A program made the position numbers and the translations under genes. The notes below the pieces were generated by a model. The model did no database searches. It was not told the DNA's origin and saw nothing but the letters and a program-made list of their open reading frames with translations. This document shows, piece by piece, positions 1 to 6,368 of a DNA stretch of 10,395 nt. The first letter of the stretch is position 1. The number at the start of each line of letters is the position of its first letter. The stretch is taken from contig JAHFMK010000012.1 of assembly GCA_023264435.1 (NCBI GenBank), positions 1 through 10,395 on the forward strand. Direction: 5' to 3'. This DNA is from Candidatus Kaiserbacteria bacterium (GTDB lineage Bacteria > Patescibacteriota > Minisyncoccia > Phycocordibacterales > UBA918).

Positions 1-2
1 AT

Positions 3-164
3 GCACATACTATTGCACGTGAACAATTGGGGGTTTTACGTATTGAATTGCAACGTGTAGAGCATAATCTTGCTGAAGGGGAAGTGATGACGCTTCTGAC
101 AAAAGCAAAAGAAGCAGAACAACTCTTTCAGAAGAAATTTGTTATTGAGATACTCCAAAAGTAA
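3..164 (+). CDS. dnaG: C-terminal end of probable DNA primase DnaG (5' end outside window)
   Basis: An open frame enters from the left edge and ends at TAA 162-164, giving 53 residues. The visible part is a charged helical tail (LRIELQRVEHNL, then EGEVMTLLTKAKE, then a final FQKKF stretch). Bacterial primases end in helices of this kind, with leucine heptads, an acidic turn and another leucine-rich helix; this C-terminal region binds the replicative helicase. No catalytic motif is in view. The main support is context: rpoD follows 85 bp downstream on the same strand, and dnaG-rpoD is the conserved macromolecular-synthesis gene order in bacteria. The tail alone could belong to another coiled protein, so the identity is inferred. 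Confidence 0.5.
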   Translation, partial: AHTIAREQLGVLRIELQRVEHNLAEGEVMTLLTKAKEAEQLFQKKFVIEILQK

Positions 165-169
165 CGTTT

Positions 170-202
170 TGTGTGTGATGTGAGTGTCAATAGACATACA
201 CA
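170..202. repeat. Imperfect inverted repeat between dnaG and rpoD
   Basis: TGTGTGATGT (172-181) can pair with ACATACACA (194-202) if one G is bulged. A competing inner stem TGTC/GACA (185-188, 193-196) has an AATA loop. No T-run follows on the + strand, so it is a poor intrinsic terminator. It lies just upstream of the rpoD -35 and could be an operator or chance. The rest of the 85-bp gap holds only the rpoD promoter. Confidence 0.25.
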
Positions 203-211
203 GTGAATCTG

Positions 212-239
212 TGGACAATTTCAGAATTTAATGTATAAT
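212..239 (+). promoter_or_regulatory. Sigma70-type promoter of rpoD
   Basis: A consensus -10 hexamer TATAAT (234-239) lies 16 bp downstream of TGGACA (212-217, one mismatch to TTGACA). The -10 ends 10 nt before the ATG at 250, so transcription would start near 246 and leave a leader of only a few nucleotides. This also rules against the in-frame GTG at 241, which would lie upstream of the predicted transcript start. Confidence 0.7.
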
Positions 240-249
240 CGTGTGCATC

Positions 250-1560
250 ATGGCAAAAACCATAGCCAAAAAACCGAAGAGCGTAAAAAAAACACCGTCA
301 AAAAAAACGGTGATTAATAAAAAAAATATCGCAAAAAAACCTGTTACAAAAAAAGTCAGTATAAAGAAAGTAGTAACGAAAAAACCGCTTCGAAATAAGA
401 TTATTGCAAAAAAAAGTATCACTAAAAAAACACACACAAAACCGGTAGTGAGCAAGAAATCTGTTACAAAAATACTTACAAAGTCAGAACGAATACAAAA
501 TGAAAAAGCAAATGCACTGCTTGTTATCGGGCGTGAGCGTGGGTATATAACCTACGATGAAATTTTGAAGGAATTTCCTGCTGTTGAAAAGGATGTTGCA
601 TTCCTCGAAGAATTATATGAACGTCTCGCGACTGCAAGTGTCGATATTATTAGTAGTGGCGGTATGCTTGGTGATGATATTGGAGGAAGTAGTCTTCTTG
701 ATAGAAAAAATGTGTATAAACGAAGTGACAATGCATATGACTCTATTCAAATGTATCTTCGAGAGATAGGACAGTACCCACTTTTAAATGCACATGAGGA
801 GCGTGTACTTGCAAAACGAATTGTTGACGGCGATACTGAAGCACGCAATCTTCTTGCACGAGCAAACCTCCGTCTTGTTGTTTCCATTGCTAAAAAATAT
901 GTAGGACGAAGTCCTGACCTTACACTCCTCGACCTTATTCAAGAAGGGAACCTTGGACTTTTTAAAGCAGTTGATAAGTTTGACTTTACAAAAGGATTTA
1001 AGTTTTCGACCTATGCAACATGGTGGATTAGGCAGGCTATCACTCGTGCACTTGCGGACCAGTCACGTACTATCCGTATTCCGGTGCATATGGTGGAAAC
1101 TATGGCGAAGTATAAGCAGGTATCACGTCGTCTTGCACAAGACCTTGGGCGAGATCCTGTTGCAGAAGAAATTGCAACTGAAATGGATGTAGAAGTTGAG
1201 AAGATTTATCAAATTGAGAAGATAAGTCAAGATACTATTTCGTTGGAGTTACCTATTGGAGATGATGATGACCGTTCTAGACTCTCAGATTTTATTGCAG
1301 ATGATAGAATTATAGCACCTGACCAAGAAGTGGCGCACCGTATATTGGCGGACCAGATGCAAGTAATACTTGAATCACTTTCAGAAAAGGAGCGGAAAAT
1401 TCTTGAAATGCGACACGGTTTGCTTGATGGGACATATCATACACTTGAAGAGGTAGGGAAGGAATTTGGAGTGACCCGTGAACGTATTCGACAAATTGAA
1501 GCAAAAGCACTTGAAAAAATACGACAACACGAAAATGCTCGGCGGTTGAAGAGTTATTAA
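250..1560 (+). CDS. rpoD: Primary sigma factor RpoD (sigma-70 family) with lysine-repeat N-terminal tail
   Basis: This is the RNA polymerase primary sigma factor, which recognises -10/-35 promoters and melts DNA. With ATG 250 it is 436 aa. Residues 1-78 are a lysine-rich, acid-free tail. A region 1.1-like helical segment follows (about 80-135, with RERGYITYDEIL). Region 1.2 starts near 164 (DSIQMYLREIG). Region 2 covers about 198-285 and includes the core-binding NLRLVVSIAKKY and the -10 recognition helix around WWIRQAITRALADQ (from W258). Region 3 follows, and region 4 ends with the -35 helix-turn-helix (TLEEVGKEFGVTRERIRQI, 398-416). The intact regions and the dnaG neighbour support the primary factor over an alternative one. 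An in-frame GTG at 241 would add MCI, but it lies before the predicted transcript start and neither start has a Shine-Dalgarno sequence. The gene ends in a strong terminator. Confidence 0.97.
   Translation: MAKTIAKKPKSVKKTPSKKTVINKKNIAKKPVTKKVSIKKVVTKKPLRNKIIAKKSITKKTHTKPVVSKKSVTKILTKSERIQNEKANALLVIGRERGYITYDEILKEFPAVEKDVAFLEELYERLATASVDIISSGGMLGDDIGGSSLLDRKNVYKRSDNAYDSIQMYLREIGQYPLLNAHEERVLAKRIVDGDTEARNLLARANLRLVVSIAKKYVGRSPDLTLLDLIQEGNLGLFKAVDKFDFTKGFKFSTYATWWIRQAITRALADQSRTIRIPVHMVETMAKYKQVSRRLAQDLGRDPVAEEIATEMDVEVEKIYQIEKISQDTISLELPIGDDDDRSRLSDFIADDRIIAPDQEVAHRILADQMQVILESLSEKERKILEMRHGLLDGTYHTLEEVGKEFGVTRERIRQIEAKALEKIRQHENARRLKSY
268..483 (+). repeat. Degenerate 15-nt / pentapeptide (KKxxx) repeat in rpoD tail
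   Basis: Residues 7-78 of RpoD read as about 14 tandem units starting with KK or a single K: KKPVT, KKVSI, KKVVT, KKPLR, NKIIA, KKSIT, KKTHT, KPVVS, KKSVT and so on. The period is exactly five residues from residue 24 to 78, with two six-residue units before that. There are 28 lysines in the first 78 residues and no Asp or Glu. The DNA carries seven runs of 7-8 A between 285 and 430. Such basic tails usually contact nucleic acid; that role is inferred here. Confidence 0.8.
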
Positions 1561-1566
1561 GATATC

Positions 1567-1609
1567 ATAATAAAACCACCGCACGCTTCGCGTGCGGTGG
1601 TTTTATTAT
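1567..1609. terminator. Bidirectional intrinsic terminator between rpoD and sulP
   Basis: A perfect 20-bp stem (1567-1586 pairing with 1590-1609) has a three-base TTC loop. Its GC-rich core (CCACCGCACGC and complement) is flanked by A-runs on the left and TTTTATTATT on the right, so either strand gives a stem followed by U-rich RNA. It begins 7 nt after the rpoD stop and ends 7 nt before the sulP stop, so it serves both convergent genes. Confidence 0.95.
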
Positions 1610-1615
1610 TGCGTA

Positions 1616-3301
1616 TTACACCGTTTTCTTTACAAAACCAATTGCGTTCAATACATCACTTGTTTTTTGGAAGACATGTTGTTCTCCAGAATGTATAAAT
1701 GAAATATCGTGAAGTTGTTCAAGTACTGAAGTGCTTGCAGAAGAGATATATACTTTTTTCCCTGTTGCATGAAGTTCTTCGAGTGATTCGGTCAACATGG
1801 CGACTCCTTCAAAGTCCATAGCAAAGAGGTCTCGAAGCCGTATGATAACGTGTACAATATTTTTATTTTTAGCTATTTCCCGTAAATTGTGTGCATGACG
1901 TGCACTATCAATATATCCAAGAAATCCAGCAATACTGTACGTAAAAATGTATACTTCTTTATTCTCCAAAAGTTTAAGATTACGTTTTCCGCGTATATCT
2001 TCACGTGTTCCATCACGATAATTAAGAATCGCATCAAATCGTCCGTGACTTATATTTTCTGCAAAGGAGAGAAGTGCAAGGAGAGCACCGATGACAACAC
2101 CTGTTCCTGCATCTTCAAAAACGGTAATAAGTATTACGATAATCGCAATCCAAAAACTTGCTTTCTCATGCTTCCAAAATTCCTTAAACTTTTCAGTTTC
2201 GATAAGTCCTATTGCAGTATTTACGAGAAGTGCTGCAATGACGGTCATTGGAATATAGATAAAGAGTGGTAATACAACAAGTGCAATGGCACCGGTTGCA
2301 AGTGCAGTAATTGTTGCAGACATCTTATGTGTTGCACCAGCTTTAATATTTGCACCAGTGCGTATAAAGACACCCGTAGCAGGTAATCCACCAAAAATAC
2401 CTGAGCCAATATTTGCAAGTGAAAGCCCAAGGAGTTCTTTGGTTGATGATGATTGTGTTTTTGTGATACGATCTCCAATCTTTGCAGTAATTAATGTTTC
2501 GAGAATGGCAATGAGTGCAATAACTCCCGCAGTTTTGAAAATCCATATAATGTGTTCAGGGTGCGTCATGAGTGTTGGGATACTGTGCCATGGTACGGAT
2601 GCATAGAGCGATGCAGAAAAGTTTCCAAATTTATCTCCGAGTGAGATGAGTCCATGGTCAAAATAATGTACTTCAAGGTAGCCAAAAAGGATGCCGAGAA
2701 TTGATGTTGGAATGACTGCGGGAAGCATTTTGACTGTTCGTTTCCAAACAAGAATAAAAATCAGAAATCCAGCAAATGTAGCAATCGATGCGAAGTGCAC
2801 TGCACTCATTTTTGAAATAAAGAGTGCGATGTCACCCAAGAAGGTTCCTGTACGTTTGAGTGCAGAAAGTCCTGTTGCATCAAAGAGTTGTGATGCTGCA
2901 ATAAGAAATGCAACTCCCGCAGAAAATCCATACATAACACTTGAGGGAATGTAATAGAGGAAACGGTCAACACGAAATGCCCATACAATAAAAATAATAA
3001 GCCCAGTGGCAATTGCCAGAAGGGGAAGTATGCCTGCACCTAGTCCCAAAGGAGAAGTAAGTGTTGCGGCAAAAAGTACTGTTGTGAGTGCTCCTGCTGC
3101 TCCGATGATATTATAATTGCTACCTCCAAAGATACTTGCAATAAGTGTCGCCCAAATACCAGTGATGAGTCCAGGCACTGGCCCTGCACCTGAGGCGATT
3201 GAAAGTGCAATTGAAAGGGGGACTGAGATAAGTGCTACGGTAAGCCCAGATCTCCAATTTTTGATAATACGCTCTTTATGTATTGATATATTTATTTTCA
3301 T
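1616..3301 (-). CDS. SulP/SLC26-family anion transporter with C-terminal STAS domain
   Basis: This is a membrane carrier for inorganic anions; family members move sulfate, bicarbonate or other anions, some with Na+ or H+, and the substrate cannot be read from sequence. With the ATG at 3299-3301 it is 561 aa, a normal family length. The start RSGLTVALISVPLSIALS (17-34) is the typical first SulP segment, followed by many hydrophobic helices to about 415. The conserved core GGLPATGVFIRTGANIKAGA (304-323) is clear. Residues about 445-555 form a STAS domain. Its loop reads AMDFEG (494-499) where the phosphorylatable family form is D-S/T-x-G, so the Ser/Thr is absent. An in-frame GTG at 3370 would add 23 residues, but that stretch is encoded by a terminator-like hairpin and does not resemble the family N-terminus. 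It lies downstream of the kinase-like gene on the same strand. Confidence 0.92.
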   Translation of the reverse strand: MKINISIHKERIIKNWRSGLTVALISVPLSIALSIASGAGPVPGLITGIWATLIASIFGGSNYNIIGAAGALTTVLFAATLTSPLGLGAGILPLLAIATGLIIFIVWAFRVDRFLYYIPSSVMYGFSAGVAFLIAASQLFDATGLSALKRTGTFLGDIALFISKMSAVHFASIATFAGFLIFILVWKRTVKMLPAVIPTSILGILFGYLEVHYFDHGLISLGDKFGNFSASLYASVPWHSIPTLMTHPEHIIWIFKTAGVIALIAILETLITAKIGDRITKTQSSSTKELLGLSLANIGSGIFGGLPATGVFIRTGANIKAGATHKMSATITALATGAIALVVLPLFIYIPMTVIAALLVNTAIGLIETEKFKEFWKHEKASFWIAIIVILITVFEDAGTGVVIGALLALLSFAENISHGRFDAILNYRDGTREDIRGKRNLKLLENKEVYIFTYSIAGFLGYIDSARHAHNLREIAKNKNIVHVIIRLRDLFAMDFEGVAMLTESLEELHATGKKVYISSASTSVLEQLHDISFIHSGEQHVFQKTSDVLNAIGFVKKTV

Positions 3302-3307
3302 ATAGGT

Positions 3308-3313
3308 ATTATT
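3308..3313 (-). promoter_or_regulatory. Candidate -10 element of sulP
   Basis: AATAAT (one mismatch to TATAAT, read on the - strand) lies 6 nt before the sulP ATG. This would put the transcription start at or next to the A of the ATG. No convincing -35 hexamer is visible 15-19 bp upstream and there is no Shine-Dalgarno sequence before the ATG. The element sits in AT-rich DNA, so chance is possible. Confidence 0.35.
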
Positions 3314-3324
3314 TATTAAAATAA

Positions 3325-3361
3325 GATCCCCCACTCGTCCAACGACGATTTTTGGGGGATC
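3325..3361 (-). terminator. Nested hairpin, probable terminator of the kinase-like gene and leader of sulP
   Basis: A perfect 9-bp outer stem (GATCCCCCA 3325-3333 with TGGGGGATC 3353-3361) encloses a 5-bp inner stem (TCGTC 3335-3339 with GACGA 3344-3348, loop CAAC). Read on the - strand, the stem is followed by TTATTTTAATAAAT. It lies 36 nt after the kinase-like stop and 23 nt before the sulP ATG. Termination of the upstream gene is the simplest reading; a regulatory role in the sulP leader is also possible. Confidence 0.65.
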
Positions 3362-3397
3362 AAAATTCACTCCTTATCATCTTTCCCGCTTTGAGAA

Positions 3398-4090
3398 CTA
3401 TACCGCTATCCCATGACGAAGAGAAGTTGTTGAAACAAGTGCAAGCACACATTTCAAAACATCTTCTTTGTTTTGGTTTGCATCAATAGGTATCACTGTT
3501 TGACCAGGAAGGTTTCCATAGAACTTGAAGCCTTCATTCATCCTTTGAATGTATTCAATTGATATTTCGCACCGGGCGATTTTATTAATTGCCCTGAGTC
3601 TTTCGTGTGCAATATCGGGGGTTGGTTTAAGCCAAAGGTAGGTAGGTGGTTGTAAACCAGCATCAATCACAAAGTGCTCGATAAGAGACTTATGGATTTT
3701 GATTAAATGGTCATGTTCATCTTCTGATTTTGCAGCGTAGAGTGCATGTGCCAATATTGTTCCACCAAAACCATCAATGAAAACGTCCACTCCAGTTTTT
3801 ATTTTTGGAACAATGGATGCCTTGATAATTGATGCGAGTCGTGACCAAAAGATGAGCATACTCACATCAGGTGAAGTCTCTTCGGAAATTCCTTCATGGA
3901 TAAATTGTGTGACTCTCCTAGTGTACCGAGCATGTGGATTGTCTTCTTCTCCACCTCTCGAATCACTAAGAAAAACACACCTTTCACCTTGTAATTCTTT
4001 TCGTAGCTGTCCCATGAGTGTGCTTTTTCCAGCACCTGTTGGGCCAACAATAGCAAACAGTCTTCCTGCACAATTCTGCACTTCGCCCAT
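3398..4090 (-). CDS. Thymidylate-kinase-like P-loop NTPase
   Basis: A 230-aa protein with the P-loop GPTGAGKST (16-24). Its layout follows thymidylate kinase: a strand ending in LSDSRGG (42-48) where the family has REPGG; FWSRLASII (81-89) in place of the family's FAADRAQH helix; FIDGFGG (104-110) where the family has a D-R-Y/F motif; YLWLKPTPDIAHERLRAI (151-168), matching the family's L-D-x-x-P-E-x-A-x-x-R strand and lid; and VIPIDANQNKEDV (199-211) near the end. It is probably a nucleotide or nucleoside kinase relative. Because the REPGG glutamate and the DR arginine are replaced, dTMP as substrate is doubtful. The neighbours are transporters, not nucleotide genes. It is the only gene here with a clear Shine-Dalgarno sequence. 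Start is the ATG at 4088-4090; stop is TAG. Confidence 0.65.
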   Translation of the reverse strand: MGEVQNCAGRLFAIVGPTGAGKSTLMGQLRKELQGERCVFLSDSRGGEEDNPHARYTRRVTQFIHEGISEETSPDVSMLIFWSRLASIIKASIVPKIKTGVDVFIDGFGGTILAHALYAAKSEDEHDHLIKIHKSLIEHFVIDAGLQPPTYLWLKPTPDIAHERLRAINKIARCEISIEYIQRMNEGFKFYGNLPGQTVIPIDANQNKEDVLKCVLALVSTTSLRHGIAV

Positions 4091-4100
4091 TACAATTGTA

Positions 4101-4105
4101 CTCCT
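4101..4105 (-). promoter_or_regulatory. Shine-Dalgarno AGGAG of the kinase-like gene
   Basis: AGGAG on the - strand lies 10 nt before the ATG at 4090, slightly longer than the usual 5-9 nt. The 10 intervening bases form a perfect palindrome, TACAATTGTA (4091-4100), of unknown meaning. Other full genes in the window have no comparable ribosome binding site before the chosen start. Confidence 0.55.
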
Positions 4106-4114
4106 ATTTTTTTA

Positions 4115-4149
4115 AATAACGTGTAACTCACTTTGAGCCACACGTTATT
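4115..4149 (-). terminator. Probable intrinsic terminator of the antiporter gene
   Basis: A perfect 10-bp outer stem (AATAACGTGT 4115-4124 with ACACGTTATT 4140-4149) encloses a 4-bp inner stem (CTCA 4127-4130 with TGAG 4134-4137). On the - strand it starts 38 nt after the antiporter stop and runs into TTATTTAAAA, a weak U-tract. It is the same nested design as the hairpin at 3325-3361. Confidence 0.6.
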
Positions 4150-4187
4150 CTACTCCTCGTTATCATGCTGTCAATATGGTTTTGCAC

Positions 4188-6284
4188 TTATATCGTATTT
4201 TCACGAGCAAAGCGTTCATGGAGTGAAATTGAGACTTTTGGTGTTATCATCTCACGCTCTTTCAAGCTTTCAAGCATCATGGATTCTCGTTTGTACAGTG
4301 CACGATGAGCAAGTGTGATATCAAGTTTTGCAATATGTTCAGGATATGATTTCATTATTCCATATAATTTTTTGTCTGAACCCTCATGATATGAATCGTA
4401 AAGCATAATGATGTCCATCACAGATGTATGAAGCATCTCAAAATCATCACCAAAACTCATCTTGAGTCGAATAAGCTCCTTATGTACTTTGCGTGAGATA
4501 ATTGAAAGTGCACGATAATAGAGATACTGTTGTGTTGCAATGGTATGTGGTGTGTGTGGTTTTTTAAATATAGTTCGAAGGAGTGAAGCAAGATACTCAA
4601 ATACATCATCATCTTGTCCATGCTCATGTTTTGTTATCTCGAAATTATCATGCTCTATTGCACTACTTTGATATTCTAGTTTTGCAAGCACTCGCTTGAT
4701 AGTATATTCTGGCACTTCTCCCGCGACAAAAAGTTCCTTTATGTATTTACGTTCAATACCAATCGCGTGTAGGTGGATAACTTTGGTGAGCATCTCTTGG
4801 TCTTTTGAATGCTCTCGCAAATCATCAAGTGCGGTACGAAGTCGTGTTTGTTGTGTCATCAATAGTGATGTATAGGTACTGGTATTAATGTACCCTTTCC
4901 CGTGTGCATCATCTAGTCGTTGGAGTGATGTCTGATAAATATAGATGAGCATCTCCCGATAATTTATCTCTTCAAGAGGTGTGAAGGTGCTCAGTCTTAA
5001 TTTTTGCATCATGCTACCAATAGTAGTTGCTTTAATAAATAAAGTTGCAAATACACAACTTACAGTGAGTGCAAGTACAAGTTCTTTAGGAGTAAAGGTG
5101 AAACTCCAGTTGGCAAATGAGAGGTCATCGGGAATCATAAGAACCATGGTCACCGCAAGTGCTCCTCGAAGACTTCCCCACGCAAGGACATGTTGCCACG
5201 ATTGAGGTATGCGGTTTTCTTTTTTTGTGAATGTATTAAAGAGACCAACAATGGGATAAACAGAAATTGCACGGGCGACTGCGACAAGTAAAATGGTAAT
5301 GAGTATAGGAATAAGAAGTTCTGGTGTCGATGCAGGAAGTTTCACCACAAGCATACCAATCATGATAAATATGAGTGAGTTTGCAAGAAAGGCAAAATGA
5401 CTCCAATATTTTTCCACAAACTCAGATGCATGTGCTGGCATTTTATAGCGACCATAATTTCCCATAAGAAGCGAGGCGGTTGCGGTCGCAATAATAGAAG
5501 AGATAAGTATATGGGTGTCACCAATTTTTACTGTATGTGAAAATATCTCAGCACAAATGAATGTGGTATGTGCAAGTACGAGCGTAAGTGTAATTGAGGC
5601 AAATTCATTACTTCGTGTCCAACCAATAATTTTTGCAAAGATACCACCAAAGAGAAGACCGAAGATAACACCACCGATAACCATACCAATAAATGAGAGC
5701 GTGCCATGAAGTATGTCGGATGAGCTGTAGACTCCTGATTCTGCAATAGAGAGTATGACCAAAAAGAGTGCAACTCCAGTACCATCATTAAAGATACTTT
5801 CGCCTTCGAAAATAAGTGAAAGCCTTCGTGGTGCACCATATTCTTTAAAGAGTGCGAGTACGGCGACAGGGTCAGTAGCAGAGATAATAGCACCAAAAAG
5901 GAGTGCGAGGGTAAAGGGAATATCAAGTCCAATGAATGTAAATACAATATCAATTCCAAATCCAATAACAAGTGCTGATACAAGTAAGCTTACGATAGCG
6001 AGGAGTGAAATAATAAGAGCGTCATGGGTGAGGTGCTTGATGTTGATATTGTATGCTGACTCAAATATGAGTGTCGGGAGAAAGATGAAGAAAAGCAGTT
6101 CAGGAGTGAGTGTGAAGTCATTAAGGAAATGAAGGTAGGGGAATGTTGCAAATACCCCAAGAAGTATTCCAATACCAACAAGGAAAACGGTATGGGGGAT
6201 GCGTATACGTTGAGCAATGAGAAGCGAAATACATGAAATTGCAAGCATTGAAAAGAGAGCAAGTGCTGATTCTGCGGTGAGCAT
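4188..6284 (-). CDS. CPA1-family Na+/H+ antiporter (NhaP type) with long cytosolic C-terminus
   Basis: An inner-membrane cation/proton antiporter, 698 aa. The first 430 or so residues are a chain of hydrophobic helices. Family signatures are SATDPVAVLALF (135-146) on the first discontinuous helix and FEGESIFNDGTG (159-170), whose Asn-Asp pair (N166-D167) is the ion-binding motif of electroneutral CPA1 antiporters. A later WGSLRGALAV segment matches the family's conserved arginine-containing GLRG-like motif. About 270 residues follow as a soluble, charged, mostly helical region with the pattern ERKYIKELFVAGEVPEYTI, as in the cytosolic tails of many bacterial CPA1 proteins; I recognise no named domain there. 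Such tails usually regulate activity. The CBS-domain gene lies 84 bp upstream on the same strand. The ATG at 6282-6284 has no Shine-Dalgarno sequence. Na+ against K+ or Ca2+ cannot be decided. Confidence 0.93.
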   Translation of the reverse strand: MLTAESALALFSMLAISCISLLIAQRIRIPHTVFLVGIGILLGVFATFPYLHFLNDFTLTPELLFFIFLPTLIFESAYNINIKHLTHDALIISLLAIVSLLVSALVIGFGIDIVFTFIGLDIPFTLALLFGAIISATDPVAVLALFKEYGAPRRLSLIFEGESIFNDGTGVALFLVILSIAESGVYSSSDILHGTLSFIGMVIGGVIFGLLFGGIFAKIIGWTRSNEFASITLTLVLAHTTFICAEIFSHTVKIGDTHILISSIIATATASLLMGNYGRYKMPAHASEFVEKYWSHFAFLANSLIFIMIGMLVVKLPASTPELLIPILITILLVAVARAISVYPIVGLFNTFTKKENRIPQSWQHVLAWGSLRGALAVTMVLMIPDDLSFANWSFTFTPKELVLALTVSCVFATLFIKATTIGSMMQKLRLSTFTPLEEINYREMLIYIYQTSLQRLDDAHGKGYINTSTYTSLLMTQQTRLRTALDDLREHSKDQEMLTKVIHLHAIGIERKYIKELFVAGEVPEYTIKRVLAKLEYQSSAIEHDNFEITKHEHGQDDDVFEYLASLLRTIFKKPHTPHTIATQQYLYYRALSIISRKVHKELIRLKMSFGDDFEMLHTSVMDIIMLYDSYHEGSDKKLYGIMKSYPEHIAKLDITLAHRALYKRESMMLESLKEREMITPKVSISLHERFARENTI

Positions 6285-6289
6285 AAAAG

Positions 6290-6317
6290 TATATATTTAA
6301 ATTTTAAATACGGTAAA
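6290..6317 (-). promoter_or_regulatory. Candidate promoter of the antiporter gene
   Basis: On the - strand TTTACC (6312-6317) and TATATA (6290-6295) are 16 bp apart, and the -10-like hexamer ends 5 nt before the ATG. This places the transcription start on or beside the A of the ATG. Both hexamers are weak (4/6 matches) and the region is very AT-rich, so the call rests mainly on its placement. The rest of 6285-6368 shows nothing else. Confidence 0.4.
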
Positions 6318-6368
6318 AAAATAAAAACACCGAGACAAAAATAAAATATCTTGTATGGTGTGTGTGAG

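Noticed and set aside
241..249. GTG at 241 as the rpoD start, adding three residues
   Set aside because: It lies one base after the TATAAT box and so upstream of the expected transcript start. The ATG at 250 gives a normal MAK start.
228..455. Phe/Leu-rich hydrophobic - strand ORF that looks like a small membrane protein
   Set aside because: It is the antisense of the poly-lysine rpoD tail: AAA read backwards gives TTT, so its hydrophobicity is an artefact.
1561..1615. The 20-bp palindrome after rpoD as a mobile-element end or REP-type repeat
   Set aside because: It occurs once in the window, sits exactly between two convergent stops, and has U-rich flanks on both strands, as expected of a bidirectional terminator.
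3302..3370. GTG at 3370 as the SulP start
   Set aside because: The AGGAG abuts this GTG with no spacer, the 23 extra codons are mostly the terminator-like hairpin, and SulP proteins normally begin close to the RSGLTVALISVP segment.
5528..5983. Long out-of-frame ORFs overlapping the antiporter, such as 5528-5983 and 5990-6421 (-)
   Set aside because: They share the strand of a well-supported gene in another frame, resemble no family, and have composition explained by the frame shift.
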